Assembly: GCA_029379385.1 (NCBI GenBank)
Contig: CM055617.1
Coordinates: forward strand, 7,378,001 to 7,442,000
DNA from: Quillaja saponaria
Taxonomy: Eukaryota; Streptophyta; Magnoliopsida; Fabales; Quillajaceae
Direction of reading: 5' to 3'
DNA length: 64,000 bases
In this document: one piece after another, positions 50,301-63,617 of the stretch
Layout: each line of letters opens with the position of its first letter
How positions within the stretch are numbered: position 1 is the stretch's first letter
Translations under genes and position numbers: made by a program
Notes under the pieces: model-generated
What the model saw: only the letters and a program-made list of their open reading frames with translations
Told to the model about the DNA's origin: nothing
The model's database searches: none

Positions 50301-53300
50301 TATAAAGGAATGCTGTAAACCAATGCCAAAGCAATATTAAAGTTGAAAAATATAAGTTGTATCACAAGACAATCTAAAATAGTATAAAAATATCAGAGGT
50401 ATCAACAGAAAATCTAAGATATGATCTACATATAAATATTACGTGGAAAGTATATCGAGTGTAGTTTCACAGAATGTGAGATATCATGCTTCTTAAAGAA
50501 ACATAAGTTATCATTTTGACAATCATATATACCTATTACATATAAGTTCCACCTATTAGAGATAACAAAAGAACTTGCAATTTTCTGTTTGATAGAAAAA
50601 GAAGTATTATTAATACAGAAATAAGAGAGTACATAAAAGAGGATATGAAATCCTCTTGAAACAGAAAAAGAAAATAAAGATAACAAAAACACAGTAAAAA
50701 GCCAAACAAAACTTCTAGTCAAACTATCCTTAGAGAGTCTTGTCCTCCTCCTTCTCTCTTCTTCAACCTACCATCAGGAAAACCCACTAAAGTTGCAAGC
50801 TCTCACCAAGGAAAAACTTGTTCCAAACAGACTAAGCATCATTTGAATAACTTTCCAAATCAGGGAGTTAAGCAAACACAAACCAACTTAAAGTTTGACC
50901 TAGTTAACAATCCCTCATCTTCACCTAACTCTACCATGATAAATAGAAGATTGTAAAGGTCTACAGAGACTGGAAACCATCACTGTTGATAGATGTATAT
51001 CATCTGAAAATGTCTATAGTGAGAGGGATCTCTGGAGCATCAAGATTCATGCCTTAAGTAGGTCTGATATTTTTACAGACACCAAATTACAAACTCTATA
51101 ATAGTATGTAGTTTAACAGGGCTAGCCCTGCTTCTGTTGCACTTTCTGATTTGTTTATTTTTTTTGGGATAGAAAACTAAGTTGTATTAAAATAGAATTG
51201 AAGCACAATGAGGAGGACAAGAAGTCATCTGCTCCTAGACAGAAACAAAAAAAGAAGGAAAAAAGGCGGCCTTAATTCAAAAAAGCATGCCAATCATGTT
51301 GCATGTCAACTAAAGAAACACTTGAAATGCTCCCGAAACAGAGCATCAAAGAGAAGCATGAAAAATAATAATTGGCTCATAAATTTTGTGTATAACTGGA
51401 AAAGATATCAAATATACAATATGCATAGTGCAGAATATTATGTTACATTCTGATTTATCAATGAACAAATTAAATAGTGAAGAAATATCCGTAAAGCATT
51501 GATATATCAAATTGTATAAGTGACAAGTATAATAAAGCCATACGAACTAGAAAACAAAGGGGACTAATCAATAAATGAAAAAACACTTACAGGTGTCCAG
51601 AAGCAATAGAAAAAATGTTAATGGTTTTTCCATCCCGTCGATCCTTTCCTCGCTCCTTAAGGGAAAAAGATAAAAAGAAAAAGAGATTGTATTTATCAAA
51701 TATTCCAAGTTTATATAACATGTCACAATCTCAAAAAATGCCTTCTAACGAAATACTTGAACTTGGTACCTAAATTTGGCATTTTGACTAGAAACTTAAA
51801 AACTTAAAAAGCTGAGATAATGGTTCTTTTTCCTTTTTCTTTCCAAACAACTTGAAGCAATCTGATTTTCACAAATATGTAAATGACAGTGCTAATACCT
51901 ATAATAGTAAGAACTAAGAAGGTAAAGATAAAATAAAATACTCACCAGAGATGCTCTTTCACTTTTTTTAGACAGTTCACTGCCAGCAATGAGACCAGAA
52001 GCCCATTTTAGTAAGTTAGAGTTCCAACCATTTCCCTGTAAAATCTTGTCCAAAAAAGTTAAGAGTTCCAGCATAAAGTGTTCCTAAGCACACAAGGAAG
52101 AAAGGAAAATAATTTTCAAAGCATCAGCCATCAATAACTCACTTTCTTGTCTTGTGTATTGTCATTGTCATCAGAGACCAGCAATTTCTCATGCTCCTTG
52201 CCCTTCTTTTTCACTACTGTCAGATGAACAACTTTACCCCGCAAATCGCTGATAGTGATACGTTTTGATAATTGTTTATCCTGATTTCTGTCACCATCTT
52301 CCTTTAGAATATAAAGCTCAGAACTTCTACCAGGAGCAAGCTGCAAGTACCATACCCCAGGAGAGACCTTCATTTGCCAATAACCCAGATTGGCCATAAC
52401 AAGAGTATCAACCAAGTGGGGGGTGCTTTTACTTCCAAGAATTATCTGCAGGCCTTGGGGAGGATTATGGTCTTTCTCAGAACAATGACCTGGTTAGATG
52501 AAACATATTAAAGAAATGGAATATAAATCACCATTATATAGTAATAGAATATAACAGTTGAAGCACTAAGAGCTCTATATTCATAAATTAAAACTCTATT
52601 ACCAGTGAGGATAAGAGCTTCAAGTTCAAAGACTGCTTGCAATGTCCTCGTGTCACCAAGATTCTCAAGCAGAATATTATCCAGGTCATGGCTGTGAAAT
52701 TTGAATTCATACTTAAGAATATATAACTAGATCTTTACATAAATATACTGTTTCCACCAGTCAAACAAGTACTCTATAATTTATATACAAAATAGAATAA
52801 TTATAAAGGTAAATCAAGGTTTCATTAAATTAATTACATATGAATGTTTGTGTGTTTAGGGAAAAACATACACAGCAACGACGGGCTCAACAAGCCAAGG
52901 CTCAGGAACATCAAGATTCATAGTGAGAGTTTTGGACAATGGCATGTTAGCAAAAAATGCTTTAGGCCCATTTATTGTAGAGTCAGTGCTGCTGAAATCA
53001 TCCTGCAAAGTCATAACATGAGTAAGATCTAGATGTAGGAAGAAAGATCGAGATCATTTAAGAGCTATATGTAGCAGTTATATACCACTGTTGGCACTAC
53101 ATATCGGTAGTAGTTCTTCAGAGGAAGATCAGAAAGGGAACTCTGCCAATGAAAATAAGTATATATAAGTATCACAAAATGCAGATGGATTTTGGAACTA
53201 ATTCATAGAAAATAACCATTAGTAGAAATGCACAGCTTACAGAATAGAACTTTCTTGGTAATATAAGCATTGTATCTCATGCACAGAAAAGATCATTGTT

Positions 53301-56300
53301 TTTTTAAGAAAAAAACTAAATGTACAGTTGAGACCTGTATACTAATAGTTAAAAAAAAAAAACATTTGAGCATTGATCAAGAGATGGTGAAGATGAATTA
53401 CAATTGAAATGGAACAGCTGCCCAATCAATACCTACTCAGGAATTGTAATGGTATTCTTATTGAGACAAAATTTATACTTTTTCCAAAATTTCACATAAC
53501 AGACTGGGTTCATAAGAACCAGCTATTTATTATATACTGGGAAATGGAACACAAAGTAACAATTGAAGGAAGGAGAATCATGAGCTTCTTCTGAAATTCA
53601 CTCATAGTACACCGTTTATGAAAATGAATGCAGTAGGCTGATAGGATGTACAACATTTACCAGTGGGTGGCATTACAGATGCTGTACTATATTATTTGAA
53701 GACTGTTGCGATTGGCCTCATTCAAGGCCATACAATATCTAACTTAGTGGCCTGGGACCAGCTCACTACTTGAGCAGTTGTCTAAACAAATTTCCCTGAC
53801 AGTAGAGATCACAACCTCATTTCGTCTATATACTTAATTGACATCTTCATCTTTACCAGTCAATAATATTTCACCGCAAATAATTGAATTATAAGAAAAC
53901 TGAAGTGCAACTGTCACCTTTCGTTCTTGCAGTTATCGGCAGAAGACCAAGAACCCAAAGGCAATGGGCAATTGACTCCTCAATATCTTTCAAAGATATT
54001 CAACATAACATTTAGAAAGAAGATTATATGGGTGTCAGGGGAAATAGGCATTCACGATATTACAGATCTATGGAGAACTATGGAAATCAACTAACCAATG
54101 GATTCAGTACAATCCTCATGCTGGGCTGAATGTATTTCCACAAAACTCGAAGAATTGCGGACAACTTCTGTCCGGATGGACTTAAAGGATCAAGCACGGC
54201 ATCAATATGGATACCAGAATTTTCATTATTTAGAATAATAGCACTGCACAAAGGAGACAATGAAATGAAAAAGTTGATGTTTTCAGTGCAGTGAAATAAA
54301 CAATATTTCTTTTCTATCTATCATTATTTGATATCTGAATTGCATGCGAAAAAAATTAGACCAATATAAGAACTCTTTTAACTTAAAGCTATAGTTTCTT
54401 ATACCTATATTGTGCATTCAAAACCTCAAAACGTGCACTTTCAGAACTCCGATCCCGCATAGCCATTGAGGATGACAAGACCATTACAATATCACTAAAA
54501 AATTTACTGCAAGCATCAATAGAGAAACAATAATTAATACTAATTTGCTCCCATTTAAAGAACTACAAAATGTTATCACAAAGAAGCATACTAAATAAGG
54601 GCTGCATAAAAGAAAAAAAAAATGAAGAAAACGAAAAACATCTGAGAGATAAAATCATACAAGACAATAAAAACTCCAAAAAAGGGGTCACCAGTGATCT
54701 ACAGTTGGGCAATAAAATCAAGTATGCTAGCTTTAAAGAAGATAAGTCAAGAAGCACAAAATTGCATGAAAGGCGAACGTGGACATCTTCGAACAACATA
54801 TATATATAGAATTATTGATATGCTCATCTGACCAAAAAGAGGAGGACATTGATTTATGTTTCATTGTTGCTTCTTTTCTTTTTTTGGCTTGGGGGGGGGG
54901 GGGGGGGGATGTAGGAGATGATGAGCAGCAGGATCAACAAACAAAAAAAAACCTTGTTAGCATATCAGGATCCACATCCTGCCATTCCACTTCTTCAATT
55001 ATTTCCACAATGTGCTTTGTCCTCTGCTTAAACTCCACCGACTCAAGAAGATGTAGATCATGGCTCAAAAATGTGCTTTCATCAATAAGTGTTACCTATA
55101 AAAATCAAAATAAATACACGAAGCATGATTGGCAAGAGCAGTACTTTATCATTTCTGAAAATTTAAATACTTTAATTTATCTGGACTCTAAAAAAATATG
55201 GACAAATTCTCTATATGAAAGGAAGATCACAATTGTTAGTTACAGCTAGTAATTAGTAATTATTGTACAGGAACAGAAGCAGGATATAAGATGACTAGGC
55301 CAAACTCACTCTTCCATTGGTAATGACAGCACTGTCACCATACTCAAGCCCAAGTTGCCTATACAAAAACTGCGCCACCTATTAAATTCATAGTTAAAGA
55401 ATATGTCACTGAAAGCCCATAAGCTTGAAACTAATAATTTTAGAACTCCAAGGTATATGAAATGAGGGGAATAAGAAAGATAAATTAAACACAACACTAC
55501 AAGAGAACAATTTTTTTATAAAGCATTAATACTGAAGGAATCTAGTATAAGTAGAAGGCCAAGAGGGATAAGTGTCCTATGTGCACTAGAATGCAAAGTT
55601 CAGAAGTGGAAAAGCAACAAATAGTACCTTATTCAAGTGATCTCTCACTTGGTCAACTGAAAATTCTGATAGAGTAGACCTGTAGCCCTTAGAAGGTAAT
55701 CCATTGGTGTCAGCAAGCTCACAGACTTTATCAATCAATGTTTGAGTACTCTCAGCTGCCACGGTGGGTGCAAGAATGTAGTGCTCATAGAATGAACAAA
55801 GCTTATCCAAGAAGTCTAATACATGCTTCTTCTGGCTGCATATTACCATTAAAGGTACGCTTACAAACATTAAGAACTATACTATAATTTTGGATCTCCA
55901 TGAATAAAGAGCACAAAGGAAAAACAAACAAAATTAAAAAAAAAAAAAAAAAAGGCTTGCAATAAACAACGAACCTATGTGAGGATGCAGAAAAAACAAA
56001 TGCCTTCACAAAAAGGAGACTAGAAAAATCAGAACTTTTATTGGCACTAAACAGAACACCAACTCTAGCACTTTTGGACCCTCCTATCTGTTTCAGAACG
56101 AACAAAAAAACATCAGCATTGATCATTGCAGTGCTCAAGATATTGGTGAGAATTATATAAGAAAGATAATGGAAAAAAAATTAGAAAGAAATCAAGAATG
56201 TCCGGAAGGAATTAGTTAGGAGATTACCAGGTACTGTAAGCCATCATGAAGCAATTTCATCCCTTTCTTTGATGTGACATCAACAGTAAGAAGATGAGTG

Positions 56301-59300
56301 ACTGGTTTCAGGTCATCATTAGCTGGGTTGGATCAAACATTCACATGTCAAGAATACAATTATTTAACACGAGTTACACATTGCTAGAACTTGTCTTTTA
56401 GTTGAGAACAACTTACTTCCAGTAGAATGCAAGTAGTTGATATCATTTAGTATGGGTTCCTCTCCAAGAATAAATGCAGACAGTGACACGAATCTTGGGT
56501 TGCCATCGGCAATAATCTACATCAGTGAATCAACATGAAAAACTGAACCTAGTCTTATAGCATTACTGCACAAGTTTCTCTAAACAGTAATTCCCGACAT
56601 TTCACAAAATTCTTTAAGTACGTTACCTGTGGATTATAGCGTTGAATACCATTTTCTGATAGAAACTTGTCTAACACATCAGTCTGAGAATTAATATGCC
56701 CATAATAAACTTGCTCCTGTATTCTAGGAAGCTCATCATTCATGGCATTTATAAGGGCCTCCTGCTAAAATTAACAAAAGAATCAGTTGCAGAAAACTCT
56801 ACATTAAAGTCAATAAATATACAGGTCTGACTTATGTGGATCAAACCAACGTTGAGCCATGAAAGGATACCCCCAGGCAACAATTACATATCCTCTTCAA
56901 AGGAAATCATAGTTAACCAACCTTTAGGATTGGGCATTTTAAATGGAATTGGAGATCATCAATTCTTATGCTGCCGCCATAGGGGCTAAGAAAATTGTCA
57001 AGTAATGTATTTCAAGCTTATTTAATAGGACAAAAACATGAGAGAGACATAAGAAAGAACATCATAAAATTAAAAACCATAGAATTTTGAAAATTAGATA
57101 ATTATAAGGGGCATACACATATGTATATTAGTCTGAAGCTATACCTCATTTGAATCAACTAGAAGCCCATTCATCAATAAGAACATTCTTGCTTGGCCAA
57201 ACCCAGCTTAAAGACAAACACGGAGCTCTCATGCGACACTTCCCTTAAAGTTTGCTCCTTCTCTAGCTTTAGTAATATCTCTTGAGGTGGCGATTTTACC
57301 TTTGGTCTACAAAGTACAGAAATAAAATTCAATTTGGGGCATTAATGTCCAAAAATACTACTCAAAGGTAGAAGTAGTAAAATGGTGAAACATCAATTGC
57401 TCACTCAAAACTCACAATATTGTTTCTACAAATGCTCTTTCAACATGGTGTGCTTCAGGAGCATCATCTGTAGGACCATCTGACTCAGTCCATAATTTGT
57501 GTACCTGCAATAATATGATGTAATAATATCTATCAACTTATATTGTGCAGAGTATGGAGAACTGGAACATGGAAAGATGTCATCATATATTTATAATACC
57601 CCTTTTAAAACAGATGCGGGAAATAGGATGAAATCTAGTACTGAAAAACGAAAACAAGCAAAAGAAAGAACACAAGATGTATCAAGGTTCGGCTCAATCT
57701 AGCCTACGTCCTCACTAGAGAGATTGAAATTCACTATTCTATTCTTGGAGAAAATACAAGTGTCTTGACTCAAAAACTCTGAAAACATATTAAACCCTAA
57801 AGCTAAACTTTGGCCCAACCAAATACAAGACAAACACAACAGCCCCCAAACCACCATTTAGCAATTAGCAAGACAGAGGAAACAGAACATGACATTAAAG
57901 CCTTTTAAAAATGAAATATGAAGAGTTTAAAGGATTAAGGTATGGCTTTTTCCTTATCATTGATTTCTTTACAATAGACGTGGCAACATGCTAGCCAATA
58001 TAAGGTATTGCTTTTTCCTATTTATTGTACCAGATACATACATTGCTCAAAAACTGGAAAGCTGTTTCAATGCCATGGTTCTCCTTGATATAAATGAAAA
58101 GGTGAATAATCTGAAAAGAAAATAGATAAATAATATTCGCTGTTAGCTTCTCATTCGCCTAAAATGGTGAAAAAGTTTTCAGTGATATTCTCCAGCACCA
58201 CATGATATATCATCATCAGGGAAAATGGTCGTATCAATGACCTGTCAAAAAAGGAGAAAACGTTACCAAAGTGGATATATCCTCCTCGAGTTGATTGGTA
58301 TTTTTCATGCTCTCTGGAGAGAATTTGCCACCGCTTTTCTTTATCTGCATGATGAACTTTGAGGAATACAGCACCAGCCCAAATCTCATAGGCAAATTAT
58401 TCTCATATAATGATGTGATCATGTCAATGGACTGCAAGATTTACAAACTACATATTGATTACTGAAAATTTTCATTTATATAACTAACAATATCAAAATA
58501 TTAAGCAGGGAGAAACATATTTGCCTCAAGACCACAAAGGGTAGCTGGATCAAGAATATAAACAGCGTGGAACAGGTTTTTACGGATGTAACGTAGCTGT
58601 CCAGGGAACACCGGCATCAAGATCTAAAACCACAAAAGCAAAGAAAAAAAAAGAATAATCATATTTCTGTCAATCTGAAATTATGGATACCTTACCATGT
58701 CATATTATAGTTTAAATATATCAAAAGGAAAAAGAAGGATTATTTGACCTCATTTAAATTGCTCCGCCATCGCTTATACCTAGCATCTTCTTCCAAGTTA
58801 TTGAGGTAATGAACATGAGGTGAACGGAAATCAACACGGAACACATTAGATTCTGGAGGCGGCAAAGTTGAGAGGAGTTTCCGCACAGTGCTGTGAGGAA
58901 TCTGTGATTATGGACAATGTCAATTTGTTGATATCATATAATTCACTCTGAATATAAAGCAAACAAATCATCCAGTCAAAGCTAATATATATGGATCAAG
59001 AAATATTTGCAGAATGAATTATGTAAAACACACACAAAACAAAAAAGAAAAAAAGAAGAAGAAGAATTAGAGAAAATTAGTAGAAAACAATTATCTCAAA
59101 GTCATGATCCTTTCTTCCAATAAAAGAAATGTAAGTTCTATGCCAAGAAATACCCTTTCAGGAGAAGACCATCCTATAATGGACTGGATTCTATGAAGTA
59201 TGGGCTAAAACTGTCGGGCTACTCAGCAATCCAGGTATGGCAGTTTGACAAACATGTCAAAATACTATTCTATAAGAGTTCACTAATTGTATAAGGTCCT

Positions 59301-62300
59301 CTGTCATTTATTCTTCAAATCTTTGCATATAAATCTTTGAAATACAAGATATAAAAAGGTCATGACTCATGAATAGATTGTTCTGCCATTATTGGCAGCC
59401 ACGGATTATCACAACAAAAAATGTTTGTTAGAACTTCTCCATACAAAATGAACATATTAGTTTCTTTGCTGAAGCATATCTCAAACTACTAACAGATTGT
59501 CCCATCTGTTTCTTCTCTTAATTTTATTTTTTTTTTGGCAAAGACCACACCCCAAAATCCTTTTATTTATTCTCTTTTTATTCTTTTGATGTTTTTTTAT
59601 TCTTTCCATCAAGTGATTTTGCCTAAATGAAAGCTTTGTTGTCTTTCATTCTTCTCATTATGTATATCTTATCCAGATTGTTGTTTAAACTGCAAAAAAA
59701 TCTCTTCATCCACAAATATCAGGTCAATCAACAAGCCCACACGTCAGTCCATTATCAACAACATTTCAGCAAAAAAAATAAATACTAAATAGTAATCACC
59801 TTCAGTTTTGAGAATTGATCAGCCAAAAAGAGATCCTGATGGACAATGTCAATCAACCTATTAAATGTTAACGGCAGTGGAATATCAGAAGTTACACAAA
59901 CTTGTTGATTTAGTTGAGCACATCAACATGAATATCCAAATAAACAAACAATAAATTCACATTAGTATCCAATCATCACTGACCACTTACAGTCCTAAAA
60001 GCCAGTAAACCTAATATCACGTTTAATATTGCTAACAAGTCAGATAGTAGATTGGAAAGTCAAAAGGCTCAATTCACCAACTAATATTCCAATTACTTAT
60101 CCACGCAATGCTAGACAAGTAGATTTTTCAACTCTTTGATACATTCTGACAAAGATTTGACACAAGTGCAACCCAATTTTCTCCAGTTGCAAGGAAATTT
60201 CTGTATTAATATTGTTAAAATTGAAAAAGGGGCATAACCTATGTATAAAGGAGGTATCTGAAAGCAGACCACCTTATCACCAAAACAAGTATCAACCACT
60301 CCAACTGAAAAAATATATTTTCAACTAGGACCTTTGAGATGAAAGGAAAAGAAAGGATCAATAGACACCAAAATATACAAAGCATCTCAATGGATATAAG
60401 GAAGAAGAAACCAACAAGGACCATTAATACACTAAACCAGAAGAGACATAATTGGCTTTGAACCAGAAGAGATTAGAAGATCTTATTCACATAAACTAAA
60501 CCATAATCAGTATGTCACCTGATCAACCTTGAAATGGTTAAGCCCAGGACAAATCGTTTCTTTTACATATCAGAAACATCCGTCAAGATAAAAATACCAA
60601 TGTTTTGTTTAGAGTATTCTTTTTTCTTTTCTTTTTCTTTTGTGGGGTTTTAATTATATTATTTTTAAGTTTTTGGGAGGAGGGGGGGCATCCACTTCAA
60701 GCTAGAGCTACAATATAGGCAGCAAGATGAACTAAAAAAATAAATGAATAAATTTCTAATAATAAAGCATAAAATGACAAAAGAAAAGACTTCAGTGAGA
60801 GAAAGTATTACAGATAAAGGTCAATATCTTCAATATTGACTAAAGCACCATTGAGAGCCATTAAGGACTTGCCAGGTGGAATCAGTTGCTGGTTTGCAGT
60901 TATTTCTTCCTTAACAGAATCATTAAGCTGCCACATATATTCATAGTTCTGTAAGAAAGACTTATAGATGTACTCTGGATTCTGGAATAAAGATTTAGAG
61001 ATATAGTTTCTTTTGTATCCAAAAGTGCCAAACATACGTAACAAGATTATGTACCTTCATGCGAGACAATGAAGAAACTATGCTAGGAAAGTTTTGACTG
61101 ATTTCCTGCATTGACTGCAGAGGATCAGAGGCATGAACTATTCTCTGTGCAGTTTGATGCCCTAAATCTGTGATAAAGGATGTCAATTAAGTGCAGTAAC
61201 CAACATTATAGAGAATGGACCTCATTAAACTGCAGTTATAAGTTATCAAGAAAAAACATTTGTATTTTAAATACCTTTTAGTTCCCAAACATCAAGTGTA
61301 TCTGATATAGTTGATGACAGCAAAGAATCCCTGAAAGCCATTATCTCAGACGTTAGCTCAGGCTTGCGTTCCTGCAATCAAACACAAACAAGTAAATCAC
61401 CTCTAACTTTATGGTTGGAAACAAACTGATAATTGTATGCAGGTTTATTTATTTACAAAATAATATCAAGTGAACTTATTTTCTCACCCAAAAAAAAAAA
61501 TATATATATAAGCATGTAAAATTGCTGACCCCCCCCGCCCACCAATTTTATAATATAAAAAATTCAAACCACAAAATACAAGAGCCTTTTTAAATATTTT
61601 GACAATCTATAACTGTCTATCATGCAGTAATATCACGAAAATTACAATAGTGTGAGTGTATGACACCGATGTCAATACAGTTGAACCAAAGCATATATAT
61701 ACTAACACAAGAATGTCATACATCAATATTTATAGCTTTAAGATTGACACACCAGAATTTTAGAGAATATGAATCCTCTGACTTCTTGGCTGAGATCTTC
61801 AGTCCGAGGGTCCTCTAGGGTGACTCCTGCAATTCAAAAACTGAAACTTAAGGGAAATTCTCTTAAATAGTTAACTATGTACTAAAAGTCTGAAACAATA
61901 TGATAAAAATACTATTTTTCTACCCAAAACGTTAATAGCTCGACAATGTATTTGTAATAACTATGTATTGAGCAATAGCCCAGACAACCCAGGGTGAAAG
62001 ATATCAGGGCCCCTGTATCCTATCTATCCAAAAAAACAAAATAAACTAGTCAATCTGTAATCCCTAAAGTCATCAAATCTTTAACATAATTTTGCTTTTG
62101 AATTTGGAAAAAAAAAAAAATGCTTTGAAAATTTATACAAACTCAAAGGCAAATACTATAAAATTAGGTAAAAGCTATAAAACTAAAAAATATAGTTCAG
62201 TACAGTAGACAAACAAGTAAGAAAGTAAATTAAATGAAAGAGCTGTTAAGATGATCAGAACCCAGACAAAGCAACCAAAACATAACTGACACACAATAGA

Positions 62301-63617
62301 CAAACAAAGAACTGCATATAATATTATACAATCTTTTCCCGAAATATGGCAAATGTTACATTATTATGATGATGAAAAAACAATAGGCCATTCACATATA
62401 CCAACTTTTCTGAATAAAATTTAGCTTTTGAAGTTGAAGCACAAACTGTAACAGAGTAGTCTCATTTATATAGTGATGCAATCACTGTAACCTTTTCTTG
62501 TTGCACTGTCATCCATTGCTTTGTATTCCATATTCTTCAAAGCAAGTTCAACGCCATAACCACCCAAGTTTAAGGATCCTCCTGCACCGACAGAACCACA
62601 ATGGCCAATACTTGCTTCACAGCCCGATAGTAATACCGGTCTTACTACATACTTAACTTTTCCCTGGAAATTATTTAGACAACATATCAGCAATCATCAA
62701 CAAAAACCACACGAGTCACAGTCACTAGAAGAACAAAATCACAATTACAGTCGACAAATTCATTATGCAGGCTTGTATAGTATGATGCACATATCCATAT
62801 AGATAAACAAAGCCATTCTTTTTCAGTGAGCTAGAAAAGATCACATAAGAGTTCGACAACACCAGAACTAGTAACATAATGTTATATGATATTGACCTCT
62901 TTGGAGGCTTTAACTAGAGCGATATGAAACTGCCGAAAGCAGCTGGTTCCAAGAGCTCCATAAAGGATAGCAACTGAACCTCCAATGCTTGAATCAAAAT
63001 GGACATGATCAAAATCAAATACTTCAGGCTGCGGAAATGAATGATTATCCCTGGCAATCAAGAAATGATAAAGTTAACAGGAAACTATGTGTATGATCAG
63101 TATAGCCAAAACATCAAAACGGAAACCAAAGGACAATGAATACAATAAAAATAACCACATTACTTACAGATCACTTGGGTTGCGGAGCCACAGCAGCAAT
63201 TCAGAAACATCATAGAACAATGATCCGCCAATATCCACCCAACAACATCTTCCACCACCACCTCTTGTGTTTACACCAACATGCAGGCCATCTGATTTTT
63301 CAGTTTCCTTCTTTTGATTTATTTCTGAACTTTTGCCATTGACATTGGTTAAGTTACTTTCATCAGTCAATGGGAATGATGAAAGAGACTCCTCTGCTAA
63401 TTGCCCGTAAAGCACCAGTTTCGGAGAAGCTGATCTCAGCATAAGAGAAAACTCAAATAATGATGACAACGGCTCTGTTAAAAGGGACCGCCCATGTTCT
63501 AAAATCTTCTTAAGACAATCTTTAGCTGTATGAGAATTAACATCATCATTCTTGATATTATGCCAGATCTCAATGAAGTCCCAGAAAAGGTCTTTCCGTT
63601 CTTTAGATAATAATTCA
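47391..63617 (-). CDS. UGGT: UDP-glucose:glycoprotein glucosyltransferase (UGGT/EBS1), 5' end outside window
   Basis: Endoplasmic-reticulum folding sensor that re-glucosylates misfolded N-glycoproteins so they return to calreticulin/calnexin; the Arabidopsis homologue is EBS1. I place 36 exons. The first five are 63168-63617, 62897-63050, 62492-62663, 61753-61826 and 61275-61371. The last eight are 51591-51655, 49911-50013, 49632-49790, 49382-49522, 49223-49266, 49020-49134, 47693-47846 and 47391-47567. About 1584 residues are visible; the signal-peptide exon is missing and must lie beyond 64000. The first visible exon starts in mid-codon. Landmarks are [72 protein letters not shown], and the GT24 catalytic domain with [21 protein letters not shown] (DxD-type) and [15 protein letters not shown]. 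The C-terminus is KAEL, a KDEL-like ER-retention form. Two one-base frameshifts (near 57180 and 47743) and three GC-AG introns are reported as findings. With both corrections the phases close exactly. Confidence 0.93.
48360..48665 (+). mobile_element. Degenerate LINE (non-LTR retrotransposon) 3' remnant in a UGGT intron
   Basis: The plus strand carries the tail of a plant LINE reverse-transcriptase reading frame. The text AATCATCTAAGATGGTTTGG reads Leu-Arg-Trp-Phe-Gly, then a degraded Asp-Val-His-Gly where intact elements have His-Val. About 240 bp on, GGGGTTAAGGCTTGTTGTTG matches the usual closing phrase of these elements (GG-TTAAGGCTT-TTGTTG). Frames between them are broken. It lies antisense to UGGT in the 1.17 kb GC-AG intron 47847-49019. 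Identification rests on recognised phrases, not a search. Confidence 0.65.
50014..51590. other. Largest UGGT intron, with probable retroposon tails
   Basis: This 1.58 kb intron separates two exons of the catalytic domain. Near 50575-50660 and again near 51155-51210, a T-rich or pyrimidine lead is followed by GATAGAAAA and an A-rich TATTAA-type stretch. This looks like the reversed poly(A) tail of LINE or SINE copies. No coding motif remains, so this is only a likely origin. Confidence 0.35.
54891..54908 (+). repeat. G18 homopolymer in a UGGT intron
   Basis: Eighteen consecutive G on the plus strand, hence C18 in the UGGT transcript. It lies about 45 bases downstream (in gene direction) of the donor of the exon ending at 54953. 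Runs of this length are hard to sequence and could form a G-quadruplex on the template strand. Confidence 0.85.
57600..57900. mobile_element. Possible transposon fragment in a UGGT intron
   Basis: The intron between exons 58042-58110 and 57416-57504 contains GGTTCGGCTCAATCTAGCCT followed by ACGTCCTCACTAGAGAG. This resembles the 'GTGGTTCGGC ... GCCTACGTCC' phrase that recurs in a common repeat of many dicot genomes. Similar CCTTTTAAAA phrases occur near both ends (57601 and 57900). I cannot name the family or fix its borders. Confidence 0.35.
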
